From the NCBI GenBank assembly GCA_947455015.1, contig CANGMY010000105.1, positions 1 to 5,865 on the forward strand: a stretch of 5,865 bases of DNA. The letters run 5' to 3'. Shown piece by piece: positions 5,208 to 5,865 of the stretch. A model generated the notes under the pieces. The model saw nothing but the letters and a program-made list of their open reading frames with translations, was not told the origin of the DNA and made no database searches. Source of the DNA: Microthrixaceae bacterium. Lineage in GTDB: Bacteria; Actinomycetota; Acidimicrobiia; Acidimicrobiales; Acidimicrobilacustridaceae. The stretch's first letter is position 1. Every line of letters begins with the position of its first letter. The translations under genes and the position numbers were made by a program.

Positions 5208-5865
5208 CTAGTGGGAGGCCCGGACGAGCCGCCCGGGACGTGCGCCGGTGTCGGAGTCGTTGCGACGAGTGACAACACCATTCACGATGGTCGCAACATA
5301 GCCAGAAGCATCTTGAAGAATTCGACGGCCACCGGCGGGCAGATCGTCGATCGGATGAGGCGGATGAAGCGTGAGGTGCTCAAGATCGATCACATTGATA
5401 TCGGCCCTTTTCCCGACCTCAAGTGTCCCTCGGTCGGTCAGACCAACGACCTCTGCGGTGAGCGCTGTTTGCTTTCGGACGATCGATTCGATGGACATGC
5501 GATCTCCACGCGTGCGATCCCGTGTCCAGTGCGTGAGCATGTACGTCGGCAACGAGGCGTCACAAATGAACCGAACATGCGCGCCACCATCGGAAAGTCC
5601 GAGCACCGTGTGTGGGTCTTCAAGCATGACTGCGAGGTGGTCCTGCGACGTGTTCGCGTAGTTCGTGAACGCACCGAGCAAAAGTGCGCCGCCAGCAATT
5701 GAGTCGTACAGAACTTCCCACGAGTCCTTGCCAGTTGCCTCGGCGATACCTGCGATCGACCGATCTCTAGTTGGTTCGTAATCAGGCGGATCGCCAAGTA
5801 CGAAAAGTCGCTCGAACATGTACGCCATGTTGTCGCCGAGTGATTCGTATTGACGCAGGGGGTCT
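5208..5865 (-). CDS. Amidohydrolase family protein, C-terminal part (N-acyl-D-amino-acid deacylase-like)
   Basis: Only the last 218 residues are in the window; the frame stays open to the right edge with DPLRQYESLGDN ahead of the first internal Met at 5828, so the real start lies outside. Motifs typical of the metal-dependent amidohydrolase superfamily, close to the N-acyl-D-amino-acid deacylase branch, are visible: LGDPPDYEP (from 5798), VLGLSDGGAH (about 5606-5577) with the conserved catalytic Asp of SDGGAH, then CDASLPTYMLTHW, a LTDRGTLEVGKRADINVIDL segment where the chain returns to the beta-sandwich domain, DLPAGGRR, and a final strand pair with GYVATIVNGVVT. Full-length relatives have about 550-590 residues, with the metal ligands in the missing N-terminal part. 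They hydrolyse amide or ring C-N bonds in the cytosol; the substrate is unknown. The following SDR begins 11 bases downstream, implying a shared operon. Confidence 0.88.
   Translation of the reverse strand, partial: DPLRQYESLGDNMAYMFERLFVLGDPPDYEPTRDRSIAGIAEATGKDSWEVLYDSIAGGALLLGAFTNYANTSQDHLAVMLEDPHTVLGLSDGGAHVRFICDASLPTYMLTHWTRDRTRGDRMSIESIVRKQTALTAEVVGLTDRGTLEVGKRADINVIDLEHLTLHPPHPIDDLPAGGRRILQDASGYVATIVNGVVTRRNDSDTGARPGRLVRASH

Noticed and set aside
4432..5211. Long open frame on the plus strand (about 259 codons) opposite the second SDR gene
   Set aside because: It lies antisense to an SDR with all catalytic motifs, and its translation is Arg/His/Ser-rich with no recognisable motif; it is a by-product of codon bias in the real gene.
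1..5865. CRISPR array, tRNA/rRNA genes, transposon ends, phage or defence-system genes
   Set aside because: No regularly spaced repeats, RNA gene signatures, transposase motifs or defence-protein motifs were seen on either strand.

Overview
The window holds eight protein-coding genes, one of them cut by the right edge, plus a possible few last codons of another gene at the left edge. No tRNA, rRNA, CRISPR array, insertion sequence or phage gene was seen, and no stretch longer than about 110 bases lacks a gene. Base composition looks moderately high in G+C by eye. GTG starts, GTGA gene overlaps, a TANNNT-type promoter right at a start codon, and this mix of families (short-chain dehydrogenases, a carboxymuconolactone-decarboxylase-like protein, a SDGGAH-type amidohydrolase, a DinB-like protein, a hemolysin III-like membrane protein) suggest an actinobacterium, perhaps of the Acidimicrobiia type. 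That taxonomic guess is inference.

Left region, plus strand (25-2806): a carboxymuconolactone-decarboxylase-like protein overlaps by 4 bases a beta-hydroxyacid (3-hydroxyisobutyrate-type) dehydrogenase. A 110-base gap follows, with an inverted repeat, a possible promoter and a strong ribosome binding site. Then come an SDR oxidoreductase and, 6 bases later, a DinB-like putative metal-binding protein. This reads as one or two transcription units for oxidation and processing of an unidentified small organic acid, alcohol or lactone. The substrate cannot be read from the sequence.

Middle region (2820-4392): a minus-strand protein with a ferredoxin-like (EthD/dimeric alpha-beta barrel type) domain converges on the DinB-like gene. 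A perfect 8-bp hairpin at the junction may terminate transcription in both directions. Divergent from it is a seven-helix hemolysin III/PAQR-type membrane protein, probably read from a leaderless mRNA.

Right region, minus strand (4393-5865): the C-terminal part of an amidohydrolase of the N-acyl-D-amino-acid-deacylase type is followed 11 bases later by a second SDR, evidently one operon. The second SDR stops on the base next to the stop codon of the hemolysin III-like gene. Overall this is mostly ordinary catabolic or accessory metabolism. No clearly new system was found, but several details (an SDR with His in place of the catalytic-tetrad Asn, the unassigned four-gene set, the junction hairpin, the leaderless promoter) merit a check.
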